Of a DNA stretch of 30,437 nucleotides, positions 1 to 8,955 are shown piece by piece. A program made the position numbers and the translations under genes. Below the pieces are notes generated by a model. The model ran no database searches and had not been told where the DNA came from. It saw only the letters and a list, made by a program, of their open reading frames with translations. Positions within the stretch are counted from its first letter, which is position 1, and every line of letters begins with the position of its first letter. Origin of the DNA: a virus; IMG/VR virus record IMGVR_UViG_3300031772_000190, positions 1 to 30,437 of that record, one strand, 5' to 3'.

Positions 1-474
1 TCCCGTGCCGGAGACAGCCACGGCCACGAATACATCGTTGCCGTAGGCTACGCCACGCCAGTTGTTGTCTTCCGCGCTGGTGCGGATCGTCCAGGTGATC
101 CCGTCCGGGGAGGTCATCACCCGGTTTGCCGCGCCGGTGGAGGCCACGGCCACGAATAGCCCGTTGCCGTAGGCCACGGAGGTCCAGGCGTTGTCTGCCG
201 CGCTGGTGCGAATCGTCCAGGTGATCCCGTCCGGGGAGGTCATCACCCGGTTTCCCGTGCCGGAGACAGCCACGGCCACGAATAACCCGTTGCCGTAGGC
301 TACGCCACGCCAGTTGTTGTCTGCCGCGCTGGTGCGAATCGTCCAGGTGACCCCGTCCGGGGAGGTCATCACCCGGTTTCCCGTGCCGCTGGAGGCCACG
401 GCCACGAATAGCCCGTTGCCGTAGGCCACGGAGATCCAGCCGTTGTCTGCCGCGCTGGTGCGAATCGTCCAGTT
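1..474 (-). repeat. 126-bp (42-aa) tandem repeats inside the tail fibre gene
   Basis: There are three full units (1-126, 127-252, 253-378) and a partial one (379-474), nearly identical at the nucleotide level and in frame. Each unit encodes TSPDG(I/V)TWTIRTSA followed by VAYGN..FVAVA. Units 253-378 and 1-126 share NNWRG and VSGTG, whereas 127-252 has NAWTS and STGAA and the partial unit has NGWIS and SSGTG. Types therefore alternate, giving a higher-order period near 252 bp. The array reaches base 1 at a unit boundary, so the total copy number is unknown. Confidence 0.9.
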
Positions 475-1143
475 GGAAGCGATCAGTGCCGCCAAGAGGC
501 TACCAATCCCCAGGGTGGTTTGAGCGGCGGGAGCGGTCGGGTCGTCCAGCAGCGTCTTGATGAACGCGCTAATCCCGAGGGTGGTTTGGGCCGCGCTCAG
601 GTTCAGGTCGTCCAGTAGTGTCTGTGCCCAGGTCGTTGCTGGCACTCCTACCGGCTGCCCCACCAGCACATCCCCTTCTGCGTCGAATCCCAGGAACTGC
701 GACGCCCGCACCGTGGCCTCCGGGATCTCGGAAAGTGGCTCCTCGTCGGTGATGGATCCCTGCAGGGTCCGGGCGATCCGTTCATCAATCTGCTGCATCC
801 GTGCGGTGGCCCGGTCGAAGTCCTGCTCGAGCAGGTCCATGTCCACGGCCTCGCCGTTGCGGTAGTCGGTCTGCTGGTCGATTTCCAGCAGCCGGTAGAT
901 CGTCAGCCGGATGGCGTCGTGGTCCCAATCGTTCAGCCGGGTGAGCGTGCCGGTGTCCCCGGGAGCGGTCAGGGAGAAATCGGTGTTGAGCACCAGGGGC
1001 AGGTCGGCCTTTCCGGTGGCGACGGGGAAGGAAAGGACGGCGTGGATCTCCGCGGCTAGCCAGTACTTGAAAGTCACCTGGAACGTGTTTCCAAATGGGT
1101 AGTTGATCGTGTATTGCACCTTGTTCGTCGTAGAGGTCAGCAT
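1..1143 (-). CDS. Tail fibre protein, T7 gp17-like N-terminus with beta-propeller-type repeats (3' end beyond window)
   Basis: The reading frame is open from ATG at 1143 to the window edge: 381 codons and no stop. The stop of the giant upstream gene abuts the ATG (TAAATG), and AAGGAG lies 9 bases before it. Residues 1-128 look like the virion-attachment domain of T7-type fibres: VQYTINYPFG at 9-18, DFSLTAPG at 55-62, LTIYRLLEIDQQTDYRNGEA at 80-99, then a helical segment. Residues 175-190 and 197-212 are two copies of a TLLDD...AAQTTLG repeat common in fibre shafts. From residue 224, repeats containing TSPDGxTWT and VAYGNGLFVAVA follow, resembling BNR/Asp-box beta-propeller blades. It should bind the host surface and attach to the tail through its N-terminus. 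The fibre role is firm; the fold of the repeats and the receptor are inference. Confidence 0.88.
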   Translation of the reverse strand, partial: MLTSTTNKVQYTINYPFGNTFQVTFKYWLAAEIHAVLSFPVATGKADLPLVLNTDFSLTAPGDTGTLTRLNDWDHDAIRLTIYRLLEIDQQTDYRNGEAVDMDLLEQDFDRATARMQQIDERIARTLQGSITDEEPLSEIPEATVRASQFLGFDAEGDVLVGQPVGVPATTWAQTLLDDLNLSAAQTTLGISAFIKTLLDDPTAPAAQTTLGIGSLLAALIASNWTIRTSAADNGWISVAYGNGLFVAVASSGTGNRVMTSPDGVTWTIRTSAADNNWRGVAYGNGLFVAVAVSGTGNRVMTSPDGITWTIRTSAADNAWTSVAYGNGLFVAVASTGAANRVMTSPDGITWTIRTSAEDNNWRGVAYGNDVFVAVAVSGTG

Positions 1144-4100
1144 TTACTTCTTCTCCTTCGGGGGTCCGCCTACCAGTTCCCAGGGGTCGCCCGTGTCGAT
1201 GGTCTTGTAGATCCGGCGGGCCTGCACGACCGGCAATCCCGCGGTGCCGCCCAACGTGAACAGCGCGTTCTGTAGATCCCGCATCACCTTCTCTGTCTCC
1301 GCCTGGTTGGCGATGTCGTAAAAAATCTTCCCCACCTGGTAAGCCCCGCCGAAGGGGTTGAGGGCGTCCCTCGAGGGTTCCCCTCGGATGGCCGCTTCGA
1401 AGGCGTTTCCGATGAAAGGGGTGTTGCCCAGGAGCAGGTTGAGGAAGTCCTGCAGCAACCCCTCCTTCGTCATCACGCCTTTACGGGCGATTAGACCCAT
1501 TCCCACGGCGCCGATCAAGAGGCCGGTGGTGTTCATGGCCGCGTCGATCAACGCGCCGGGCTCCCCGCGGAAGCCGGCGGCGATCTTTTGTGGAATGTCG
1601 AAGGTCAGGATGTTCCACTGCTGGTTGGTCTGGTTGGAGAACATCAGAAACCAGCTCAGGCCGGGACTGCGGTAGATGGCGGCCAGGTCCTTGGCGCGCG
1701 CCGCGGGGCGCTTGCGGAGGATGAAATCCCGGGCGGTGTTCCGGGCGACCGTCTCGTTGCCGGTGCGGCGAAGGGTTTTGTTGTACATCGCCTTCCAGCC
1801 GATCACGTTGGTGACTGTGTCCATAGCCTTCAAGACCGCGAAGCCGGTCTCGCCGGCGCCGCGGACCACGCGCTCGTAGGCGTTGCGGTCCAACAGCTTC
1901 ATCTCCTCGATGAAGCGGTCGTAGCTGCGGCGCTTGAGCTGCGGGGCCTTCTCCCAGACTTCCTGGATGGCCTTGCGCGGATTGGCCAGGAATTCCGCCG
2001 CGGCACGGATCCCGTCGACGGGCCCAGCCATCATCATGATCTGCGGGATGTCCGGGATCTGCCGGAGGATGGTCAGCACGTTGTGGCCCAGCAGGCTCAG
2101 GCCCACGTTGCTGCGCAAGATCCGGGCAAACTCCCCGTAGTCCTCGAAGGCCCGGTAGATGTTGGGGTTGGTGTACTGCGCGATATATTTCTGCACCAGC
2201 GGCTCCATGGCGTCGCCGAAGCGATCCAGCATTGCGGCCTTGACCTCCCGGCTGTCGAAGATGCGGGTCATCCGTTTGATGGTCATGGCGTTGGCAATGT
2301 AGAACTCCCGCTTGGCGATGTGGTCCATGAAAACAGCCGGACCATCCAGGCGCATCGGGGGGAAGGAAACGCCTGGGGTGCGTTCCATGCGGCTGCGCAG
2401 GAATCCCTGCCGCGGCCGCGGCTTGCTGGTCTTGCCAGCCATATCCAGGAGCTCGCGGGCCAGCTCGCTCAGGAGAGGGTTGCCTGACATACCCTGGCGC
2501 TGGATCGGGAAATAGCGGGGAAGGCGGTCCATGCGTTGGTTGGAAACGCTCAACTGCACGGCCTGCAGCCGGTCGAAATCCGCGTCGGAAGAGAGGGTTT
2601 CGATCATCCAGTCCCCGTACTTCTTCTCCTCCGGGCTCAGGGCTTTGATGATGTTGGCGATCGAGCTCTGGGCGATCCGGTTGTCCTCCTGCAGGGCGAA
2701 TAGCGAATCCTCGAATTGACTGTAGATATAGACGCCAATCATCTCCGCACGCGTCATCTTCAGCCCATCGATGTTCTCCTGGCGGCCGAAGGTGCGTGCG
2801 GTGAGCGCCAGTTCGCGCAACTTCTCCTCGTTGACATTGGTGTAGGCGTCCACCCTGCGGATCGTCTCGTCGGTGTTCTCGTTGATGGTGTCCCAGAGCC
2901 AGCGCGTAGCCGGGCCGCCGGCGCGGTGATCCATGATTTCTGCGATCCGGTTCATCCGCCAGGTGGCCCACATCATCTTCTTGATTCCGGGGGTCCGCAC
3001 CTGCCGCCGGGCCCCGCGAGTCCCCAGGCCGGCCAGGTCCTTGGGCTTCTGTCCCCCCATGATGGAGGTAGTGACCTCTTTGATCTGGCTATCCATGTAC
3101 TGCCGCTCGCCCAGCAGCGCCGCCATGCGGTTCTTCCGGCCCTTCGTGCGCAGGATCTTGACCTGGTCGTAGAGCTGCCGCATCTCCGCGGCGGTGATCA
3201 GCTTCGGGCTGCGGGCCTCGATCATCTGCACCAGCGCCGGTGGGAGCGGGGCGGTGGGATGCTGGCGCCGCCATTCGCGCAGGCGGTTCTTCAGGCTCTC
3301 GTTGACGTCTGCCGGGTCGTATTCGATCCGGCTCTGGATGTCTTCGATCTGCCGGGCCTCCAGGTCCGCGATGCCGGCGTTCACTGGCCGGTTGATGTAC
3401 TCCGCCCATTTCTCCACCTGGCGCATCTGCCGCTCGGCGATCAACTTCTGTTTGCCGACATCCCGGACCTGGCGGATCTTCGCCTTCAGGGCGGCCCGCT
3501 CCTCATTGGCCCGCTCTTGCAGCTCTTCGATCCTCTTTTTGTCGAGTTGACGCCGGATCACGTCCGTGATGATGATTTTCTTTTTCTGCTCCTCCTTGGC
3601 CTCTCTCATCCGCTCCTTTAGGCGCTGGCGGCCGTCGACGATCTCCGCCTCGTAGCCGGCTTGCTTTTCGGAGAGAGTGCGAACGTGGCGGTTCAGGTCC
3701 GCGATCGTGACCTGCGATTCCCTGGCAGCGAGTTTCATCTGCTCGAGATGAGAGGCGACCTCCCGGCGCAGCCGGGTGTTCTCTGTCAGCAGGCGCATCT
3801 CCTCTGTCTCGGGGGCTCGCTCGAGCTCCGCCTGTAACTGGCGCATCATCACCTCGTCCCCGGTGGCCACGGCGTACAGTTCCCGGTACAAGGTGATGTT
3901 CTTGCGGACCTCTTTCAGCGCCTGCCAGTGGCGGCTGCCGGCGATGTCGTAATCCAGTTCCGTCTCGACGCGGCCGGCTAGCCGGGCGAGGGTCTTGTTC
4001 TTCCCTTCCAGCTCATCGGATCCGACTGTGAGCAGGAAATGGACCATCTGCTTGGGGTCCTGCAGATTGTCGGTGAATCGCTCGTTGGCGACTTTGGGAA

Positions 4101-7100
4101 TGACGGGCACGAAGTCCGGTAGATCCGCGGCGTCCAGGGAAAGCTTGAGCTCCTGCTTCAGGTCGTCGGGCATGGCGTCCCCGAGGATCCGCCGCCAGCG
4201 GGCCGGCTCCGCGTCGATCTGCGCCTTGACCTGGACCTCCAACTCCGGATCGCGCACCCCGTCCAGGATCTTCGTCCCGTAGCTGAACATCTCCGGGCTC
4301 AGAGCCTCGATGGCCGCTTGGTCGACGTCGCCTTTGGTCAGGAAGATCGAGCCGAGGGCGTGGTGAATGGCGTCCCCGTCCATCGCGTCCTTGAAGTGCT
4401 GGTCGGCGAGCTCGGAGGGGGCGGCCGTCTCGCGGGAGCGGTCCCAGATCAGCCGGTAGTAGCTTTCATTGGGCATGGTCCCCTGGTGGCTCTTGGCCTG
4501 CCAATCGAAGAACTCCTCGAAGGTTTCTACCTGGCGGGCGGCGCTGGTGAGGTAGTCCCGGACGTCCAGCTCGGTACGGGCCCACTCCCTGTCCCCGTAC
4601 TCGCGCAGGACCTTGTAGGGCACCGGCATCTGTTTCTCCACGGCCTGGTGGACACTCTCTTCGTGGGGGCTGGGTTCATAGAGGATCTTCCGGGTAGGCC
4701 CTTCGGGCGCCGGGAAGGCGGCCTGGGCGCGCTCGCGCTGGGCTTCCTCGGCCCAACTTCGCTCGAACCCCTGCCGGGCCACTTCATAAGAGCGCTCCTG
4801 CAGGTCCTGCGTGGCATCGGCCTCCAGGCGTGCGCCGGCCTGGTCCGCTTCCTGCCGGCTGTCGTACCACTCGATCTTCTCGCCGTTGCGGGTCAGGTAA
4901 TAGACCGGCTGGCCGGATTCGTCGGTGCCTTCCTGCACGTCGAATCGCGGCCGCTCCTTGTCCGCTCTCTCAAAGATCGTCTGGGCCCGCTGTGCGGTCT
5001 CCTCCTCCCGGAAACGCTCCATCTCCGCGCGGAGGACCTCCTCGGAGGGCTTGGCCGGCTGGATCTCGACGGTTTCCATTCTGGGCTGAACGACTCCCTC
5101 GGGGGTCTGGTCGGTTTCCCAGGAGCGGCCGGTGGCCATCTCGTAAGTGAGGCCTGTCTGCTGCACGCGGCCGAGGCCGGTATCCATCCGGCCTTCTGGG
5201 TGCTCGGCAATCGGATACACCCAGGCGAGAACCTTTTGCTCTGCCCACTTCGCGGCGGCGGTGCGGCGGTGGCCGTCGATCACACGCAGGGTGCCGGCCT
5301 CCGTCTCGAGGACCATGATCGGGGGCGGGGTCTTGCCCTCTTTCATCCAGGCGGCGTAGCGGCGGGCGTCATCGCCCCGTCCCTCGAAGTTGGGCTCCTT
5401 CGTGTAGTCGGGTTCCTGCAGCTCCAGCTTGTAGGGATCCAGCCAGCGGAGCTGGGCGAGTTCATGGCCATGGATCCCCTTGAACTGGTCATCGACCATC
5501 CACATGCCTTCCTGCAGTCGGAGGGCGGAGAGCTCGGCGGGCTGCAGCCGGGAGGAGACGGCCTGGTTGCCGTTCTCGTCGTAGTAGAACCGCTTCCAGG
5601 CGGCGTGGAAATCGCTCGAGCGCAGGACGTTGTCGGTGGTCAGGTCCGCGGGGTCCCCCGGCTCGGGCCCCTCGCCGGGCCGGGTTTCGAAGAGCACGTT
5701 GACGTCTCCCGGGATGCTCTCGGTGGGCGCGTGGACCTGGCCGGAGAGGGCCTTGTTGTACAGCTCGATGATGTCGGGGCTGATCTGCCATTCTACGCTG
5801 GCCCCCTCGTAGACCTGATTGACCCAGCGGGTGAAGCGGGCGAAGACCGGCGCCAGTTCTTGGTTAGGGGCGAGGCCCTTCGCCATGTAGGCCACGGCTG
5901 TCTGGGCGAAGGTTTCTTTGTTCTTCTCGCTCCAAGCTCCGGTAATCCCCAGCCAGCGCTCTACGGTGCCGCGCTCGATGGGGGTCAGGTCCGTCTCGAA
6001 CTGATGGGTGAGCTCATGGACCCAGGTAACGAAATCGGAGCGGGTGGTGGTGTAGAAGATCCTCTTGCCGGCGTTGGTCCAGGCGATGGCGCCGCGGTGG
6101 CCGGCGGCCTCCAACTCCGCGGCCTTCTCCGGGGAAAAGACACCCTCGATGAATCGCTTCCCGATGTACTGGCCCAGGCTCTCGCCGATGTGGCTCGCCA
6201 ACAACTTGGCGTAGAGTGCGGCTCCCTGCGCCTGTGGGATGGTCAGATTCGGGAGGCCACGGCGAATGGTGGCGACGACCGGACTACCCTGCGACAAATC
6301 GTTTTCGGACTGGATTAACTGCTCCACATGGGTTAACATTGATGTGGAGGACGGGATGGCTGCTTTTATTCCCTGGGTGGTTTCAAGAAGCGATGATGGC
6401 CGTATTTCGGCCGGCTGCCCTGCCTTCTCTCTGATCAAGGACGACGCCGGCTGGGACGTGGGTGCCCCCACCCCGGACGATCTCAAGGACAACTGGTCCC
6501 GGGTCGGCTCCAACACCAGGCCCTCGAGCGAGGCGGTCAAGTTCTTCCAAGAAGCCAAAGCTGCATTCCTGTCGGTCCCCAATCTGCGCATGGCGTTCGA
6601 GAAAGCCTCCTCATAAGAATTCCAGGACGTGTCCAGATCTGCGTAGTATTCCCGGGCCCGCTCCGGATCCCGAATCACTTCGTTGATGTCCTTGCTCCGC
6701 CACTTTTCGAATAGGGCGTGATTCCCCGCCTTCTTGGCGGCCTCTACTTCGGCCAGCGGCGTGTAGAACTCGACGAGCTGGCCGTTGGGCATTCGCAGGT
6801 CGGCGCCGGCGAAACGCCAACCCCATTCCTTGGGCTCGAACATCTTCGCGGTGTCCAGCTCGACCACCTGGGCGCCGGTTTTCTCCAGCATCAACCGGAG
6901 GCTGTTTCCGAAATCCTCCAGGGTGTTGGAGATGACCTTGAAGCGCAGGGCATCCCGGATGTGCTCTACGTCGTGCCAGGGACGCTCCGCCAGGATGATC
7001 GGACGGGTGGCCTTCTCGATGATCCGCTCGGGCAGCTTGTAGGAGGATTTCCCTTCCAGGCCAAGCTGTCCCTTGATGGCCGCCAGGCCGGCGTCGAGGA

Positions 7101-8952
7101 TCGGCTTGTTCTCATCGCTCAGGACTTTCAGGGCCCGGACCTTCTCTGAGGTGGAAACGTCCCGGGGGATAGGGTTTACGATGTCCTGCTCTCTCAGGGT
7201 GGCCCCAGGAGTGCCCTTCGCTGTTGAGCGTAGGGCCTCCGCTGCGACGTTCGTCGCCTGGCCGGGCATTCTCCCGATTTCGGCTTGCTGGCCCCTCTGG
7301 CGGGCCGTTTCGATAGTTTCCTGTTCCCCCCGGGTCCTCTGCCAGGCCTGGTCCGGGGCCCGGGCCTCCGCGTCCTGCTTCAGGCTCTCCAGGTACTGGA
7401 TCTCGATCTGGTTGTTGCGGTGCGTCTCGATCTTCTTCTGCAGGTCCCGGCCGATATCCGCGGCCTCGGTGATCGCCTCCAGCTCGGGGCCCAGCTTCTC
7501 CTGTTCCTTGCGGAGCTCCTCGAGGCGGGTATCGATCTCCACGGCGCGCTGCTGCAGGGGCCTGGCGGTGTCACTCATTTCTTCGAGTTTGCCCAGGCGA
7601 GCCTTTACCGCGGCGGTCTGCTCTTGGACGAGCAGGCCCCTTACTCCGCGGCGGGCTTCCCCGATGGATCCGGGTAGCGCGATCAACAGACTGGTTTCGA
7701 AGGCCCCTGGGAGGCCCTGCAGCGCCAGACGGGCGTAGTCCTTCACTGTGAATGCCTTGACCTGCTCGATCGGGGACGGCTGGCCCGGGGCGGTCGGCGG
7801 TCCTACGATCTCCCCTTCCGCGGCGATCGCGTTGGCGGCTACCTGTTGCACCAGGATTTCCAGGTCCATCATGGTCATTTGGGTTCCGAGGTTCTTCCCG
7901 TACTTCTGCAGCATCTGCCCGATGAAGCCGCGGAACACGCCTTGCTCCCCGGCCCTGCGGATCGCGCCCAGGCCCATGTCCTGCATGAGCTGGGGAAGGC
8001 GGCCGATCATGCTTTCAAAGGCGATACCGCTGGCCACGCCGGTCAGGACGCCGCCGGCCAAGCCGGTCTTCTGCGCGAGGGCCCAGAGTTCCTCCGGGTC
8101 CCGGACCACCTGGTAGAGCGGCTTGCCTGTGTTGGGATCCGGGTAGGTCATGGCGTCCATGAAGATCTGCGCGGCATCGAGGCGGGTGCCTTCCGCCAGG
8201 CCGCCGAGTCGCCGGCCCCAGAGGAATCCCTTGGCTGCGCCCGCGGGGCCCGCGGCCAAGCCGCCGATGCCGGCCCCCACGGTTCCGACGACCAGCTCGG
8301 CCAAGCCCATGTCCAGGAGGTAGGGGGCCTGGGCCAGGGCCCGAGCCGGTACGCGCTTTACGAAATTCCAGAGGGCGCCCTGGTCCCGGGTGACCATCTC
8401 CGGCGGGATCTTGTCGAGGGTAGCCTGCAGCGCGTCGAGCTTCTCCCGGTTGAAAGGTCCCAGCATCATCTCGCTGGCCTGGTTGGTGGCCGCGTACAGC
8501 CTGAATGCCCGCTCTGCCTCGTTTTTCATGTAGCCGGCGTAGGTGGCGGGCATCTCGGTGCTCTTGAAGTAGGTTTCCGCGTAGGGGTTGCGGCCTTGCG
8601 AATCCCAGCCTCCGTAGACGTCTTCGGCCGGCACGTTGAGTCGGTCGCCGATGTAAAAGGAGAGCTGGATCTTCTGCATCTCCTCCTGCTGCTTCTCGGG
8701 GCGGTCCTTGTACTGGACCTCTGCCATGCTCTTCATGACCTGGTAGCTTTCCGCGTAGCGACTGGCGCGATACTCCGCCCAGAAGGGATCCGCCTGGGCT
8801 GCGCCGGCGCTGGTCATCGTGCGCAGGTCTGTGGGCGCGGCCTTCGCCCATATCTTGTTGGGATCCTCTTCGGGGAGTTCCGGCGGTCGGTAGATCCCGG
8901 CCCCGAAAGTGGAGAGATCGGTCGGTTTGGCGCGTTCCCAGATATCGGCCAT
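1144..8952 (-). CDS. Giant internal virion (ejection) protein with polyvalent-protein domains, T7 gp16-like position
   Basis: This 2602-residue protein is about twice the size of T7 gp16 and holds the last internal-virion slot before the fibre. The start at 8952 has GGAG 6 bases upstream, 3 bases after the preceding stop. Visible parts: a duplicated IWxxAxPTDL motif (residues 4 and 34); Gly/Ala-rich hydrophobic segments near 215-250 and 295-315; a RelA/SpoT-like region at about 610-755 (IRDALRF 665-671, RMPNGQLVE 720-728); a zinc-metallopeptidase motif HELTH at 979-983 with a possible third ligand in NKETF; a ParB-like DGHRRT at 1226-1231; long charged coiled coils at about 1715-1950; and a C-terminal part with LPRYFP and a hydrophobic stretch near 2465-2490. 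This resembles phage polyvalent proteins fused to an ejection protein delivered into the host on infection. Domain calls are by motif. No transglycosylase motif was recognised. Confidence 0.85.
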   Translation of the reverse strand: MADIWERAKPTDLSTFGAGIYRPPELPEEDPNKIWAKAAPTDLRTMTSAGAAQADPFWAEYRASRYAESYQVMKSMAEVQYKDRPEKQQEEMQKIQLSFYIGDRLNVPAEDVYGGWDSQGRNPYAETYFKSTEMPATYAGYMKNEAERAFRLYAATNQASEMMLGPFNREKLDALQATLDKIPPEMVTRDQGALWNFVKRVPARALAQAPYLLDMGLAELVVGTVGAGIGGLAAGPAGAAKGFLWGRRLGGLAEGTRLDAAQIFMDAMTYPDPNTGKPLYQVVRDPEELWALAQKTGLAGGVLTGVASGIAFESMIGRLPQLMQDMGLGAIRRAGEQGVFRGFIGQMLQKYGKNLGTQMTMMDLEILVQQVAANAIAAEGEIVGPPTAPGQPSPIEQVKAFTVKDYARLALQGLPGAFETSLLIALPGSIGEARRGVRGLLVQEQTAAVKARLGKLEEMSDTARPLQQRAVEIDTRLEELRKEQEKLGPELEAITEAADIGRDLQKKIETHRNNQIEIQYLESLKQDAEARAPDQAWQRTRGEQETIETARQRGQQAEIGRMPGQATNVAAEALRSTAKGTPGATLREQDIVNPIPRDVSTSEKVRALKVLSDENKPILDAGLAAIKGQLGLEGKSSYKLPERIIEKATRPIILAERPWHDVEHIRDALRFKVISNTLEDFGNSLRLMLEKTGAQVVELDTAKMFEPKEWGWRFAGADLRMPNGQLVEFYTPLAEVEAAKKAGNHALFEKWRSKDINEVIRDPERAREYYADLDTSWNSYEEAFSNAMRRLGTDRNAALASWKNLTASLEGLVLEPTRDQLSLRSSGVGAPTSQPASSLIREKAGQPAEIRPSSLLETTQGIKAAIPSSTSMLTHVEQLIQSENDLSQGSPVVATIRRGLPNLTIPQAQGAALYAKLLASHIGESLGQYIGKRFIEGVFSPEKAAELEAAGHRGAIAWTNAGKRIFYTTTRSDFVTWVHELTHQFETDLTPIERGTVERWLGITGAWSEKNKETFAQTAVAYMAKGLAPNQELAPVFARFTRWVNQVYEGASVEWQISPDIIELYNKALSGQVHAPTESIPGDVNVLFETRPGEGPEPGDPADLTTDNVLRSSDFHAAWKRFYYDENGNQAVSSRLQPAELSALRLQEGMWMVDDQFKGIHGHELAQLRWLDPYKLELQEPDYTKEPNFEGRGDDARRYAAWMKEGKTPPPIMVLETEAGTLRVIDGHRRTAAAKWAEQKVLAWVYPIAEHPEGRMDTGLGRVQQTGLTYEMATGRSWETDQTPEGVVQPRMETVEIQPAKPSEEVLRAEMERFREEETAQRAQTIFERADKERPRFDVQEGTDESGQPVYYLTRNGEKIEWYDSRQEADQAGARLEADATQDLQERSYEVARQGFERSWAEEAQRERAQAAFPAPEGPTRKILYEPSPHEESVHQAVEKQMPVPYKVLREYGDREWARTELDVRDYLTSAARQVETFEEFFDWQAKSHQGTMPNESYYRLIWDRSRETAAPSELADQHFKDAMDGDAIHHALGSIFLTKGDVDQAAIEALSPEMFSYGTKILDGVRDPELEVQVKAQIDAEPARWRRILGDAMPDDLKQELKLSLDAADLPDFVPVIPKVANERFTDNLQDPKQMVHFLLTVGSDELEGKNKTLARLAGRVETELDYDIAGSRHWQALKEVRKNITLYRELYAVATGDEVMMRQLQAELERAPETEEMRLLTENTRLRREVASHLEQMKLAARESQVTIADLNRHVRTLSEKQAGYEAEIVDGRQRLKERMREAKEEQKKKIIITDVIRRQLDKKRIEELQERANEERAALKAKIRQVRDVGKQKLIAERQMRQVEKWAEYINRPVNAGIADLEARQIEDIQSRIEYDPADVNESLKNRLREWRRQHPTAPLPPALVQMIEARSPKLITAAEMRQLYDQVKILRTKGRKNRMAALLGERQYMDSQIKEVTTSIMGGQKPKDLAGLGTRGARRQVRTPGIKKMMWATWRMNRIAEIMDHRAGGPATRWLWDTINENTDETIRRVDAYTNVNEEKLRELALTARTFGRQENIDGLKMTRAEMIGVYIYSQFEDSLFALQEDNRIAQSSIANIIKALSPEEKKYGDWMIETLSSDADFDRLQAVQLSVSNQRMDRLPRYFPIQRQGMSGNPLLSELARELLDMAGKTSKPRPRQGFLRSRMERTPGVSFPPMRLDGPAVFMDHIAKREFYIANAMTIKRMTRIFDSREVKAAMLDRFGDAMEPLVQKYIAQYTNPNIYRAFEDYGEFARILRSNVGLSLLGHNVLTILRQIPDIPQIMMMAGPVDGIRAAAEFLANPRKAIQEVWEKAPQLKRRSYDRFIEEMKLLDRNAYERVVRGAGETGFAVLKAMDTVTNVIGWKAMYNKTLRRTGNETVARNTARDFILRKRPAARAKDLAAIYRSPGLSWFLMFSNQTNQQWNILTFDIPQKIAAGFRGEPGALIDAAMNTTGLLIGAVGMGLIARKGVMTKEGLLQDFLNLLLGNTPFIGNAFEAAIRGEPSRDALNPFGGAYQVGKIFYDIANQAETEKVMRDLQNALFTLGGTAGLPVVQARRIYKTIDTGDPWELVGGPPKEKK

Positions 8953-8955
8953 GCG

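Noticed and set aside
1-474. CRISPR-like array
   Set aside because: The repeats are contiguous, 126 bp long and coding in frame, without unique spacers.
1-474. Diversity-generating retroelement target, as in BPP-1
   Set aside because: Some differences fall at AAC codons, but no reverse transcriptase, template repeat or C-type lectin fold is visible in the window; it cannot be supported from this sequence.
1481-2971. Minus-strand 496-codon frame inside the giant gene
   Set aside because: Arg/Pro/Gly/His-rich shadow of the ejection protein in another frame; no ribosome binding site or family signature.
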